From Pirellulales bacterium (lineage in GTDB: Bacteria; Planctomycetota; Planctomycetia; Pirellulales; JADZDJ01): a DNA stretch of 39,001 nt. Of this stretch, positions 15,543-24,736 are shown piece by piece. Location of the stretch: positions 1 to 39,001 of the forward strand of contig DASRSD010000003.1 in assembly GCA_035656635.1 (NCBI GenBank). Direction: 5' to 3'. How positions within the stretch are numbered: the stretch's first letter is position 1; every line of letters begins with the position of its first letter. Position numbers and translations under genes: made by a program. The notes below the pieces were generated by a model. That model searched no databases. It was given only the letters and a program-made list of their open reading frames with translations, and was not told the origin of the DNA.

Positions 15543-17363
15543 ATGCTCTGTTTTCTGCGGCGATGCATAGCGCCGGCAGCGGCATTTCTAGTGCTCCTCA
15601 GCGGATGCACGAGTTTCCGCGATTACGTTCACAATGGATTGAAGGTCGGGCCAAACTACAAGCGGCTACCGGCTTTAGTGGCCGATCACTGGATAGACGA
15701 AGGCGACCAGCGAGTTCGCAGCGAATCTGACGACCTGGCCTCTTGGTGGACCGTGTTCAACGATCCGCTGCTGAATCAGTTGATGATCAATGCTTATCAG
15801 CAAGACCTGACGCTCCGCGAAGCCGGTTTCCGCGTATTGGAAGCCCGCGCTCAATTAGGAATTGCCCGGGGTGAATTCTTCCCGCAAATCCAGACGGCCA
15901 ACGGCAGTTATACTCGCTTTGCCCGCGGACTGAATTATTCCAGCCAATGGAACTTCAATTTCAATTTGGCTTGGGAACTGGATTTTTGGGGCCAGTTTCG
16001 TCGCGCCATTATCTCCGCCGAAGATACTTTGGACGCATCGGTTTACAGCTACGACGATGCCCTGGTCACGCTGCTCGGCGACATGGCCACGGCCTACGTG
16101 CAAATTCGCACCGACCAAGAGCGCATTCGGCTGTTGGAAAACACCGTCAAAGTGCAAGAAAACGTGTTGACATTTATCGATACGCAACTGAAGTCCGGCT
16201 TTCATGGCATCACCGATTTGGACAAAGCGCAAGCGGTCAGCAATTTGAAGCAAAGCCAAGCCCAAATTGCTGAATTACAAATCGATATGCGGCTGAACGA
16301 AAACAGCCTGTGCACCTTGTTGGGAATTCCACCGGTTGACGTTGAACCCCTGCTGAACTCAGCCGAGAAACGTAATATTCCCACCACGCCGGAATCGGTG
16401 GTTGTGGGAATTCCGGCCGACTTATTGCGCCGCCGCCCCGATGTGCGTGCCGCCGAGCGCGCTGCCGCCTCGCAGGCCGAGCAAATCGGCATTGCAGAAG
16501 CCGCGTTATATCCGGCGTTCACAATTAATGGCACGCTCGGTTGGCAGGCGGCCCGCTTGGGCAAATTGTTTACGCCCGAAGCATTCAACAGCAGCGTGGG
16601 GCCATCGTTCCAATGGAACATTTTGAACTACGGACGGTTGGTAAATAATATCGCGCTGCAAGATGCTACGTTCAAGGAAGATGTCGCCTTTTACCAGCAA
16701 GCAGTGCTTACTGCCGATCAAGAAGTCGAAAACGGCATTGTTACGTTCGTCAAAGCACAAGAACGAACCAAGCTGCTGCGCGACAGCGTCGATGCCGCTT
16801 ACCTGGCGCTGGAAGTGGTCATTGCGCAATACGAAAATCCCACCACCATTACAGGCGCCGGGGCCGATTTCAATCGGTATGCGGTCATTCTGCAAAACTT
16901 AATCCAGCAACAAGACTTGTGGGCCCAATCGCGCGGGGAAATCGCGCTGGGACTCATCGACACCTACCGCGCGTTAGGCGGCGGTTGGCAAATTCGCTGC
17001 TCTCCAGCAATCGCTGGAACTGGCACGGCCCCCGGTTCATTGAATGGCGCGGCGGTAGCTCCGGAGCAACTGCCACCACAGGTCGAGCAATTGCCGACGT
17101 TCCCCACCCAAGGTCAAAATCCAATCGTCGCGCCTCCGAATTCCGCCTTGCCGATAACTCCATTACCACCCGTGCCGCAAGGAACAATACCGACTCCTGC
17201 GCCTGTGGAAATGCCAAAATCTTCCTCACCCGCCACGGCTCCCATGTCGGCGGCGCCCACCGTAGCGCCATCTAATGCGCCGCTAACCGTGCCCTCCGCG
17301 CCACTGCTTCCCGCCCCGATGCCGGTTGTTTCTCCGGCACCTTCGTCGCCGGAATCTAAATAA
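15543..17363 (+). CDS. Outer-membrane efflux lipoprotein, NodT/OprM (TolC-like) family, second paralogue
   Basis: This is the outer-membrane channel likely serving the adjacent MacAB-type exporter. ATG 15543 is chosen because AGGAGAG (15532-15538) lies just upstream and the product then begins with a lipoprotein signal ending LLSGC (Cys22); the open frame from 15288 would bury that signal. The family core follows: LKVGPNY, WWTVFNDPLLNQL, LAWELDFWGQFRRAI, LLRRRPDVRAAERAA, GPSFQWNILNYGRLVNN and TYRALGGGWQ. It matches the gene at 7562-9658 motif for motif. After the core, the last ~115 residues are almost entirely Pro, Ala, Ser, Thr and Val (for example ITPLPPVPQGTIPTPAP). The marR-macAB operon begins 185 bp downstream behind its own promoter. 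Confidence 0.92.
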   Translation: MLCFLRRCIAPAAAFLVLLSGCTSFRDYVHNGLKVGPNYKRLPALVADHWIDEGDQRVRSESDDLASWWTVFNDPLLNQLMINAYQQDLTLREAGFRVLEARAQLGIARGEFFPQIQTANGSYTRFARGLNYSSQWNFNFNLAWELDFWGQFRRAIISAEDTLDASVYSYDDALVTLLGDMATAYVQIRTDQERIRLLENTVKVQENVLTFIDTQLKSGFHGITDLDKAQAVSNLKQSQAQIAELQIDMRLNENSLCTLLGIPPVDVEPLLNSAEKRNIPTTPESVVVGIPADLLRRRPDVRAAERAAASQAEQIGIAEAALYPAFTINGTLGWQAARLGKLFTPEAFNSSVGPSFQWNILNYGRLVNNIALQDATFKEDVAFYQQAVLTADQEVENGIVTFVKAQERTKLLRDSVDAAYLALEVVIAQYENPTTITGAGADFNRYAVILQNLIQQQDLWAQSRGEIALGLIDTYRALGGGWQIRCSPAIAGTGTAPGSLNGAAVAPEQLPPQVEQLPTFPTQGQNPIVAPPNSALPITPLPPVPQGTIPTPAPVEMPKSSSPATAPMSAAPTVAPSNAPLTVPSAPLLPAPMPVVSPAPSSPESK

Positions 17364-17435
17364 AATCCGTCAAAACCGGCCCGGCAAGCGAATTGCTCGA
17401 AGATTTTTCGCGTCGACTCGTGCAATCGTAAATGC

Positions 17436-17453
17436 CAACTCTTAAAAGAGTTG
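17436..17453. promoter_or_regulatory. 18-bp palindrome upstream of marR (operator or hairpin)
   Basis: CAACTCTT and AAGAGTTG flank AA, a perfect 8-bp inverted repeat lying 73 bp after the NodT stop and 96 bp before the first marR ATG. The size fits a MarR-family operator. It could instead be a NodT terminator, but no T-run follows on the plus strand. Confidence 0.35.
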
Positions 17454-17513
17454 CGGTATTTGTTGACGTCGTCCTCCTGATTCAGATTGCAAATCGGCCG
17501 GTCCGTGCGGAAC

Positions 17514-17542
17514 TTGACTTAGTTAATGTGTGTTAATAGTAT
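17514..17542 (+). promoter_or_regulatory. Sigma-70-type promoter of the marR-macAB operon with GTTAAT repeats in the spacer
   Basis: A -35 TTGACT (17514-17519) and -10 TAGTAT (17537-17542) are separated by exactly 17 bp. Two direct GTTAAT repeats (17522-17527 and 17532-17537) lie in the spacer, one helical turn apart, where a bound regulator would block RNA polymerase. Autoregulation by the MarR protein is a reasonable inference. Transcription would begin at about 17549, right at the first ATG. Confidence 0.55.
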
Positions 17543-17548
17543 AGCGGC

Positions 17549-18169
17549 ATGAAACAAGGGAAGCCGACCAGCATACTAGATAAAGACCGGCGGCTAAAGC
17601 ACCGTCCATCGGCCGCGAAGCGTGACGGCAATGATCTTTCGACGTGGAACTTGCACGATCAGAAAATGAATTCCGAGCAAATCGCCCAAGATGTTACCAC
17701 ACTGCTGATGTCGCTGATGCGCGATTTGTTCGCAGTCGAGGACGATCAAGCATCGGAATTGCCGCTGCGGCAATTGCGGGTTTGCGCCATGCTTTATGAG
17801 GGCGCGCGCTCCATGTCTTCTTTGAGTCGAGAACTAGACGTATCGTTGCCTGCCATGACGCAAATTGCCGATCGGCTGGAACGGGCTGGACTGGTCAAGC
17901 GATCGCTGGCTGGGACAGACCGGCGTGTGCGCTCGCTTCAATTGACTGCGCGGGCCCAGCGCATCATGCGGCTGCGCGAAAGCGGTCGAGTAGATCGTGC
18001 ATCGGCCGCACTACAACAGTTATCACCTCCGGAGCAGGTTAAAGTGCTATCCACCTTGCAATTATTGTTGACTGCCTGCGCTGCATCCAAGACAAATGGA
18101 AATGGTGTCCATCCAAGCAGCGTCAACGGCAGCGTAAACGACAAGGGGAATGGCGCGGACATCGGATAA
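17549..18169 (+). CDS. MarR-family transcriptional regulator
   Basis: This is a winged-helix DNA-binding regulator, probably controlling the efflux genes behind it. The core is an N-terminal dimerisation helix (SEQIAQDVTTLLMSLMRDLF), then the winged helix: LRQLRVCAMLYEG, recognition region SSLSRELDVSLPAMTQIADRL, and the wing ERAGLVKRSLAGTDRRVRSL with its conserved DxR. The C-terminal tail is Asn/Gly/Ser-rich (TNGNG, VNGSVNDKGNG). The start is uncertain. ATG 17549 (206 aa) coincides with the predicted transcription start, implying a leaderless mRNA. ATG 17666 (167 aa) fits usual MarR length better and removes a basic 39-residue extension without family resemblance. The macA-like gene overlaps or follows directly. 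Confidence 0.88.
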   Translation: MKQGKPTSILDKDRRLKHRPSAAKRDGNDLSTWNLHDQKMNSEQIAQDVTTLLMSLMRDLFAVEDDQASELPLRQLRVCAMLYEGARSMSSLSRELDVSLPAMTQIADRLERAGLVKRSLAGTDRRVRSLQLTARAQRIMRLRESGRVDRASAALQQLSPPEQVKVLSTLQLLLTACAASKTNGNGVHPSSVNGSVNDKGNGADIG

Positions 18170-18236
18170 GGATTTAATCACGGCCATCGACGGCAGCTTT
18201 ACAGACACACACGAACTGAATTCGACCCACACAACT

Positions 18237-19904
18237 ATGAGAATTATCGCAAGCATTTTGGTATTGGTTGGCCTAATCGCCGGTGGAGCAGCAATCTACA
18301 GCAAATTCATCGGCAGCGAGCCGACGGCCAATTTTCGCACCGCCGAAATCACGCGCGGAAACTTGATCATCACCGTCAACGCCACCGGCACGTTGGAGCC
18401 CGAAGAAGTGGTAGACGTGGGCGCACAAATTGTGGGCCCTGTATTGACATTAGGGGACGATCCGCGCGGAATCAGCGACGCGACCCTTCGGCCCAAAAGC
18501 ATCGATTACGATCCCGCCTTCAAGGGCAAGCACATCGATTATGGCTCCCCGGTCGATCAGGGCACCGTGTTGGCGCTAATCGATCCCGCCGTTTACGAGG
18601 CGCAATACCAACAGGCCGACGCAAATCTACTGCGTTCGCAGGCCGATTTGGGCGAACTCAAAGCCAAGCTCAACCAGGCCGAAGCAGATTGGAAGCGGGC
18701 GCAAGTGCTCAAGAATATCAAACTCCCGAATTTGTCGCCCACCGGCAGTAAGCTTGACGCCGCTGGCGCTGAGCCCATCAAGGCCATTTCCGACAGCGAT
18801 TACGATCTGGCGAAAGCCAATTACGAAGTTGCCAAGTCCAACGTCGATGTGGGAGAAGCCACCATCAAGCAAGCTTCCGAAGCCAAAAAGCTGGCCGAGG
18901 TCAATTTGGGTTACACCAAAATTGCCTCGCCGGTAAAAGGCACCATTGTGGCCCGCCGCGTCGATATTGGCCAGACGGTCGTCGCCACTTTTAGTGCTCA
19001 AAGCTTGTTCCTTATCGCCAAAGACCTTAGCAAGCTGCAAATTTGGTCCAGTGTGAACGAAGCCGATATCGGCCGCATCCATTTGGGCATGCCGGTTTCG
19101 TTCCAGGTGGAAGCATTTCCTGACGAGCCATTTCATGGCACCGTCTCACAAATTCGGTTGAACGCGCAATCGAACCAAAACGTGGTCACATATACCGTCG
19201 TGATCGATGCCGATAATTCGAATCTGAAATTGCTTCCATATCTCACGACCGATCCGGTTAAGTTCGAAGTAGAACGGCACGACGACGCGCTGTTGGTTCC
19301 CAATGCCGCACTCCGCTGGAATCCGCGGCTTGAGCAAATTGCCCCCGAGTTTCGCGATTCCTTCAAAACAGCGGGGGGCGGCAAAGACACGGATCAGCCC
19401 GGAAATGAAAGCAGCGAGAAAGGCGAAAAATCGGGCGCGGCAACAGCGGATAAATCGCTCGGTGCCGCCGCCCCTGTGGCAAAAGACGAGGCCAAACCCG
19501 GCGACGAAGCCGCAAAAACGGATGACGCGGCTCCATCCGACGACTCAACTCCAAAATCCGGTGGCGCGATTCCCGCCGAAAAGAACACTGCCAAAGCCGA
19601 TTCCAGTAGCAAAAAAGGGGCGGGGCATGGCCACCACGGCAAAGCACATACTGAACATGGTATTCTGTGGGTAAAAGATGGAAACTATGTCCGACCAATC
19701 GAAGTACACAAGGGAGACAGCGACGATCAAGACACGGAAGTCAGCGGCGATGGCGTGCAAGCTGGATTGGAAGTCGTTGTTGGCGAAATCCACGCTCAGG
19801 ACCAGACCGGCGAGACCAATCCGTTCGCTCCGCAATTCTTCCGTGGCAATCGTGGTGGACAAAAGGGTGGTGGCGCTCAGGGTGGTGGAAAGGGAGCCAA
19901 GTAA
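18237..19904 (+). CDS. MacA-like periplasmic adaptor (HlyD/RND-MFP family) with acidic, His-rich insert
   Basis: This adaptor links the MacB-type ABC transporter encoded next to a TolC-type channel. From ATG 18237 (555 aa) there is one N-terminal membrane anchor (MRIIASILVLVGLIAGGAAI). Then come the half-lipoyl segment (GNLIITVNATGTLEPEEVVDV), a long coiled-coil hairpin at about 120-230, the second lipoyl half (YTKIASPVKGTIVARRVDIG) and a beta-barrel region. E. coli MacA is about 370 aa. The excess is mainly residues ~380-474, a Lys/Glu/Asp/Ala/Ser-rich low-complexity stretch ending in the His cluster GHGHHGKAHTEHG, plus a Gly-rich C-terminus (GGQKGGGAQGGGKG). An ATG at 18150, overlapping marR by 20 bp, is an alternative start. 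The stop shares one base with the macB start. Confidence 0.9.
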   Translation: MRIIASILVLVGLIAGGAAIYSKFIGSEPTANFRTAEITRGNLIITVNATGTLEPEEVVDVGAQIVGPVLTLGDDPRGISDATLRPKSIDYDPAFKGKHIDYGSPVDQGTVLALIDPAVYEAQYQQADANLLRSQADLGELKAKLNQAEADWKRAQVLKNIKLPNLSPTGSKLDAAGAEPIKAISDSDYDLAKANYEVAKSNVDVGEATIKQASEAKKLAEVNLGYTKIASPVKGTIVARRVDIGQTVVATFSAQSLFLIAKDLSKLQIWSSVNEADIGRIHLGMPVSFQVEAFPDEPFHGTVSQIRLNAQSNQNVVTYTVVIDADNSNLKLLPYLTTDPVKFEVERHDDALLVPNAALRWNPRLEQIAPEFRDSFKTAGGGKDTDQPGNESSEKGEKSGAATADKSLGAAAPVAKDEAKPGDEAAKTDDAAPSDDSTPKSGGAIPAEKNTAKADSSSKKGAGHGHHGKAHTEHGILWVKDGNYVRPIEVHKGDSDDQDTEVSGDGVQAGLEVVVGEIHAQDQTGETNPFAPQFFRGNRGGQKGGGAQGGGKGAK

Positions 19905-22408
19905 TGAGGTCTCCAATGCCAGACCAGCAACATGCAGCCGGCACGGAGCTCATCCGCGTCGTCAACCTGCACAAAACCTATCATCTTGGCGAAATCGACG
20001 TGCCCGTCCTCAGGGGCGTATCGTTCACCGTCAATCGGGGCGAAATGGTCGCTTTGATGGGCGCCAGCGGTTCGGGTAAAACGACGCTGATGAACATCTT
20101 GGGCTGCCTCGACCGGCCCAGTTCCGGCGAATACTGGCTAGATGGCGATGAAATGAGCAACCTCACGTCTGACCAACGGGCACTAGTGCGCACGGCCAAA
20201 CTGGGCTTTGTGTTTCAAAGTTTCAACTTGCTACCGCGCACTACAGCCATCAACAACGTGCTGATGCCGCTCGATTATTCAACCAGCCGACTCGGCCATA
20301 GCGAAGCCAAACGCCGCGCCTTGGAGTTGCTGGATCGCGTCGGCCTGGGGCAGCGGTTGGATCACGAACCATCGCAAATGTCCGGCGGACAGCAACAGCG
20401 TGTGGCGATTGCTCGGTCGCTTGTCAATCAGCCGGCGCTCGTGCTGGCCGATGAGCCCACCGGCAATTTGGATTCGCATACCAGCGTGGAAATGCTGCAA
20501 TTATTCCAGCGTTTGAACACCGCGGGAATTACCGTCATCATTGTTACCCACGATCCAAAAGTGGCGGCATACGCCCATCGCACCATTCGCATTGCTGACG
20601 GCTTGATTGAAAGTGACGGGGCCTCTGATCCGCTTCCTTCAACTTCGTCGCACAGCGTAACCGAAGCGGCGTCAGAAAATGGCCATTCAACCGTTGCCGG
20701 CTCGACCAATGGCAACGGTTACGCGGATCATGAAAATGGCCGCTCTGCGCTGACTCCATCCGGGGCCCACGCGCATTTCGGCCCTGTTGCCGCCAGTCCA
20801 GAGTTAGCCGGCAGTGGTTCTGCTTCCCAAAGCACCACCTTCGCCTCGGTGACCGCGACACTCCCGCAAACTGTTCCCTCTCGGTTGTCAGCGGCAACGG
20901 GAACTGCTCCGGCCGCAGACAGTGGGCAACCTGCGATTCGCACTTTTTCGGCCGAAAGTTCCGAGCCGGCAACCGATCCGGAAAAGCACATTCATCACGG
21001 CAAACTGGCCGCCATGATGCCGCCAACCCTGCGCACGGCGCTGAATGCTTTGCGCCGCAATAAGATGCGGGCCATTTTGACCACGCTGGGCATTATTATC
21101 GGCGTGTGCGCCGTGATTGCGATGATCGAAATTGGCCAAGGCGCCAAAACCGCCATTGAAGCCTCGATTGCCAGCATGGGCGCCAACAGCTTGTACGTAC
21201 AATCTGGCGCTGCCGCCAGCGCAGGCGTCAGTTTTGGCAGTGGCACCGTACTGACGCTCACTCCCCAAGACGCCGATGAAATCGGCCTCCAATGTTCGGC
21301 GGTCAAGTCGGTCGCACCGCTCGTCCGTGTTCGCGCGCAGGTGATCTACGGCAATCGCAATTGGGTACCCAACACCATGTTTGGCACAACGCCGGAATAT
21401 TTCGAGGTGCGCGATTGGAAAGATATGGACGCTGGCGAAATGTTTACCGATCACGACGTACTGAATAGCAGCCGAGTGTGCGTCATCGGGGAGACCGTCG
21501 CTGGCGCCCTCTTCGAAAACGAATCGCCCGTCGGAAAGTCCATCCGGGTTCAAAACGTTTCCTTACGAGTAGTCGGCGTGCTCAGCCGAAAAGGCTCGAA
21601 CACATTTGGTCAGGACCAAGACGATATTGTGATCGCACCATGGAGCACCATCAAATACCGCGTCGCCGGCAGCAGTGCTCAGAACGTCAATCAAAGCTCC
21701 GCCGCGTCTACGACAACTACCAGCGCCCCGGGGGCTGCAGCGACTCAACAAGTCAATACTCTCAGCAACGTCTATCCAGGAGCCGAGGCGCTATACCCGG
21801 CCCTTTCGCCCACTGAACAGGCCGATCGTCCCCAGCCGATTCGATTCACCAATGTCGACACCATCGTCGCTGTCGCCCAAAGTGCCCAGGAAATTCCGGA
21901 AGCTACCGATGAGATTAAAGCCCTGTTGCGCGAGCGGCACCGCCTACGCCCCGATGAGCCCGATGATTTTAACACTCGCGACATGACCGAGCTCAGCAAA
22001 ACCATGACGCAGCAATCGAGCTTGATGAGCGGTCTTCTGCTCATCGTGGCCATGATCTCGCTGCTCGTAGGCGGTGTGGGAATTATGAATATTATGTTGG
22101 TTTCGGTCACGGAGCGTACGCGGGAAATCGGCCTCCGCATGGCCGTTGGCGCGCGAGGGTATCAAATTTTGCGGCAGTTCTTGATCGAAGCCGTCGTGTT
22201 GTGTCTTTTCGGCGGCGCCACGGGAATCATTTTAGGCCGCTGTGCTTCGATGATGGTGAAGCACTTCATGCACTGGCCCACGCAAATTTCTATCCCCGCC
22301 ATTGTCGCCGCGTTTGCGGTTTCGGTCACCGTGGGAGTTGTCTTCGGATTCTATCCAGCCTGGAAAGCCTCGCGCTTGGATCCCATCGAAGCGCTGCGGT
22401 ACGAGTAA
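19904..22408 (+). CDS. macB: MacB-like ABC transporter, fused ATPase and permease, with long linker
   Basis: This is a type VII (mechanotransmission) ABC exporter working with the MacA-like adaptor. ATG 19904 overlaps the adaptor's TAA as TAATG and follows GGGAG; the frame upstream is a shadow. The ATPase has Walker A GASGSGKT (53-60), Q-loop FVFQSFNLLPRT, signature MSGGQQQR (159-166), Walker B LVLADEPTGNLDS and the H-loop THDP. A Ser/Thr/Asn/Gly/His-rich linker of ~125 residues (about 237-364) separates it from the permease. The permease has the first membrane helix (RAILTTLGIIIGVCAVIAMI), a periplasmic domain with its own Ser/Thr/Ala-rich insert (~590-622), three C-terminal helices and the closing motif ASRLDPIEALRYE. 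At 834 aa it is well above the ~650 of E. coli MacB. Confidence 0.93.
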   Translation: MRSPMPDQQHAAGTELIRVVNLHKTYHLGEIDVPVLRGVSFTVNRGEMVALMGASGSGKTTLMNILGCLDRPSSGEYWLDGDEMSNLTSDQRALVRTAKLGFVFQSFNLLPRTTAINNVLMPLDYSTSRLGHSEAKRRALELLDRVGLGQRLDHEPSQMSGGQQQRVAIARSLVNQPALVLADEPTGNLDSHTSVEMLQLFQRLNTAGITVIIVTHDPKVAAYAHRTIRIADGLIESDGASDPLPSTSSHSVTEAASENGHSTVAGSTNGNGYADHENGRSALTPSGAHAHFGPVAASPELAGSGSASQSTTFASVTATLPQTVPSRLSAATGTAPAADSGQPAIRTFSAESSEPATDPEKHIHHGKLAAMMPPTLRTALNALRRNKMRAILTTLGIIIGVCAVIAMIEIGQGAKTAIEASIASMGANSLYVQSGAAASAGVSFGSGTVLTLTPQDADEIGLQCSAVKSVAPLVRVRAQVIYGNRNWVPNTMFGTTPEYFEVRDWKDMDAGEMFTDHDVLNSSRVCVIGETVAGALFENESPVGKSIRVQNVSLRVVGVLSRKGSNTFGQDQDDIVIAPWSTIKYRVAGSSAQNVNQSSAASTTTTSAPGAAATQQVNTLSNVYPGAEALYPALSPTEQADRPQPIRFTNVDTIVAVAQSAQEIPEATDEIKALLRERHRLRPDEPDDFNTRDMTELSKTMTQQSSLMSGLLLIVAMISLLVGGVGIMNIMLVSVTERTREIGLRMAVGARGYQILRQFLIEAVVLCLFGGATGIILGRCASMMVKHFMHWPTQISIPAIVAAFAVSVTVGVVFGFYPAWKASRLDPIEALRYE

Positions 22409-22498
22409 AACTCGGTCCACCGCTCTTCCAAAAACTAGAGTAAATTCGTGCCGGGCGCTGCAGGCTCGTTATTGTCGCTGCGATATTTCCTGCAGAAT

Positions 22499-24559
22499 TC
22501 AACACGGACCTGGCGAGCCACCGGCGGGTTGGCTCGCGGATGTTTGGCTTCCGGCCGGTTGGCCATTTCCCGAATGCTTTTCCGCCTGGCCGTTGGCGCT
22601 GGAGCGGGGGTACGGCGAAGGGCCAATAATTTGCTCCACTTCCGATTCATCGAGCATCTCGCGCTGCTCTAGCGCAGCAGACAAAGCTTCGAGCTTTTGC
22701 CGATGCTCTTGGAGCAAGTCCATTGCTTTGCGATCCGCCTCGTGCAAGATGCGCGACACTTCTTCATCAATGACTCGCGCGCTATGCTCGCTGAATTCGC
22801 GCTGCTCGACAATTTCACGGCCCAGGAACGGATGCTCTTCGCTGGTGCGGAACGCCACCGGGCCAACCCGGTCGCTCATGCCCCAATGGGCCACCATTTT
22901 GCGGGCCAACTTGGTGACGTGGGTTAAATCACTTTCGGCCCCGGCGCTAAATTCGTTGAAGATCAATTTTTCCGCCGCCCGGCCGCCCAACCCCAGAATC
23001 AGTCGGCTCACAAGTTCGCTTTGGCCGATGTTGAACCGGTCTTCCTCGGGCAAAAGTTGCGTCACGCCCAGTGCCCGGCCGCGAGGAATAATGGTCACCT
23101 TGTGCAGCCGATCGACGCCGGGCAAAATCCACGCCAACAACGCATGGCCGGCTTCGTGATAGGCGGTCATTTTTTTCTCTTTGCCGCTGAGCAATTCGTC
23201 CCGCTTGGGGCCCATCAAGATTTTGTCGCGGGCAAATTCAAAATCGTCCATATCGACTTTGTCTTTGCCGTTGCGTGTGGCCCACAAGGCGGCTTCATTC
23301 ACCAGGTTGCGAATGTCCGCGCCGGTTAGCCCCACGGTGCCGGCGGCCAAACGCTCCAAGCTAACGTCATCCGCCAGCGGCACATCGCGCGTGTGAACCT
23401 TGAAAATGGCCATGCGGGCTCTTTGATTGGGACGATCGACCGTAATGTGCCGATCGAACCGGCCGGGCCGCAACAGCGCTGGATCCAGCACATCGGGCCG
23501 ATTGGTGGCCGCCAGCACAATGACCGCTTCGGTCTGGCTGAAGCCGTCCATTTCGCTGAGGATTTGATTCAGGGTTTGCTCGCGCTCATCATGACCGCCG
23601 CCCAAGCCGGCGCCGCGAATTCGGCCGACGGCATCAATTTCGTCGATGAACAAAATGCACGGCGAGGCTTCCTTGGCCGTCTTGAACATATCGCGCACAC
23701 GGCTGGCGCCTACGCCGACAAACATTTGAATGAATTCGGACCCGCTGATGGAAAAAAACGGCACACCGGCTTCGCCCGCCACGGCCCGCGCTAGCAGCGT
23801 TTTGCCGGTCCCCGGCGGACCCATCAGCAATACGCCCTTGGGCACACGTCCACCCAGGCGTGTGAATTTTTCCGGGGCTTTCAAAAACTCGACGATTTCC
23901 TGGAGATCGTTTTTCACCCCTTCCAAGCCGGCCACGTCCTTAAACGTAATCGGCTTGTTCGATTCCTCGTAGCGCTTGGCCGGACTTTTTGAAAAGCCCG
24001 ACAAAATGCCGCCGCCTAGGAACTGATCGCGCGTGCGGCGGAGCATCAGCCACAGCCCAAACAACAAGAGCAGCGGCACAAAACAATACAGCAACAGGGG
24101 AATCAGCGTGTTGTCGGAAGGCTGTTGAGCGTTAATCTTCAGCCCTTTCTTTTCGCTCATTTCTGTTAGCGTGCTCATTAACTCCGGATTGTCGGCCGGC
24201 GGCAGCGTTACGCTGAAATTCTGCTTCAGCGGTTCGCGCTTGGACTCCGAAAACCAACTTTCGAACTTCGATTCGCTGCTCGGACCAGCAGGCTTCGGAG
24301 GTGCGTCGGGAGTCTTACGGAACCGGCCCAGCAAAAGCGATTGGCTATCGAAATCGACCTCGGAAACATTATTGGCTTTTAATTGCTGCCAAAAGAAATC
24401 GTACGTGATTTCGGAACGATCACCGTTGCCGCGACTAAATACCAGTATCGTCAACAATACCAAGCCGGCAATGATTAGCCACAGCGTGGACTGTTTAATC
24501 CGCGGACGCATCGGTTGTCCCGGGACGGGGGTAGGCGGTAACGGCTGATTTTTTTCCAT
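22499..24559 (-). CDS. ftsH: ATP-dependent zinc metalloprotease FtsH
   Basis: This is a membrane-anchored AAA+ protease that removes misfolded or regulated membrane and cytoplasmic proteins, acting as a hexamer. Two membrane helices (about 25-41 and 155-176) flank a periplasmic domain that is larger than usual and Pro/Ser/Glu-rich. The AAA domain has Walker A GPPGTGKT (247-254), pore motif [13 protein letters not shown], Walker [12 protein letters not shown] and second region of homology [20 protein letters not shown]. The zinc site HEAGH has His468, Glu469 and His472. ATG 24559 follows AAGGA by 6 nt. The last ~35 residues are Asn/Gly/Ser/Gln-rich and end in Cys. It converges on macB with a 90-bp gap. 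Confidence 0.97.
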   Translation of the reverse strand: MEKNQPLPPTPVPGQPMRPRIKQSTLWLIIAGLVLLTILVFSRGNGDRSEITYDFFWQQLKANNVSEVDFDSQSLLLGRFRKTPDAPPKPAGPSSESKFESWFSESKREPLKQNFSVTLPPADNPELMSTLTEMSEKKGLKINAQQPSDNTLIPLLLYCFVPLLLLFGLWLMLRRTRDQFLGGGILSGFSKSPAKRYEESNKPITFKDVAGLEGVKNDLQEIVEFLKAPEKFTRLGGRVPKGVLLMGPPGTGKTLLARAVAGEAGVPFFSISGSEFIQMFVGVGASRVRDMFKTAKEASPCILFIDEIDAVGRIRGAGLGGGHDEREQTLNQILSEMDGFSQTEAVIVLAATNRPDVLDPALLRPGRFDRHITVDRPNQRARMAIFKVHTRDVPLADDVSLERLAAGTVGLTGADIRNLVNEAALWATRNGKDKVDMDDFEFARDKILMGPKRDELLSGKEKKMTAYHEAGHALLAWILPGVDRLHKVTIIPRGRALGVTQLLPEEDRFNIGQSELVSRLILGLGGRAAEKLIFNEFSAGAESDLTHVTKLARKMVAHWGMSDRVGPVAFRTSEEHPFLGREIVEQREFSEHSARVIDEEVSRILHEADRKAMDLLQEHRQKLEALSAALEQREMLDESEVEQIIGPSPYPRSSANGQAEKHSGNGQPAGSQTSASQPAGGSPGPC

Positions 24560-24736
24560 TCGGATCCTTCATGTCTGACGGGCTAAGCGGACCGGACTGT
24601 GAGAATTCTATCCCGAAGGCATGAATAATTCGACGCCCATTTTCCAACTTCGGGTCCGCTAAATTTTGAACTAAACGACGGCTAAGGAGGGGCGGGTGCA
24701 AACGGACGCCCAAATTGCCAAGCTCAGTCGCAGGAT

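Noticed and set aside
22302-23159. 285-codon plus-strand open frame
   Set aside because: It overlaps macB and ftsH and has no family resemblance; ftsH is unambiguous on the other strand.
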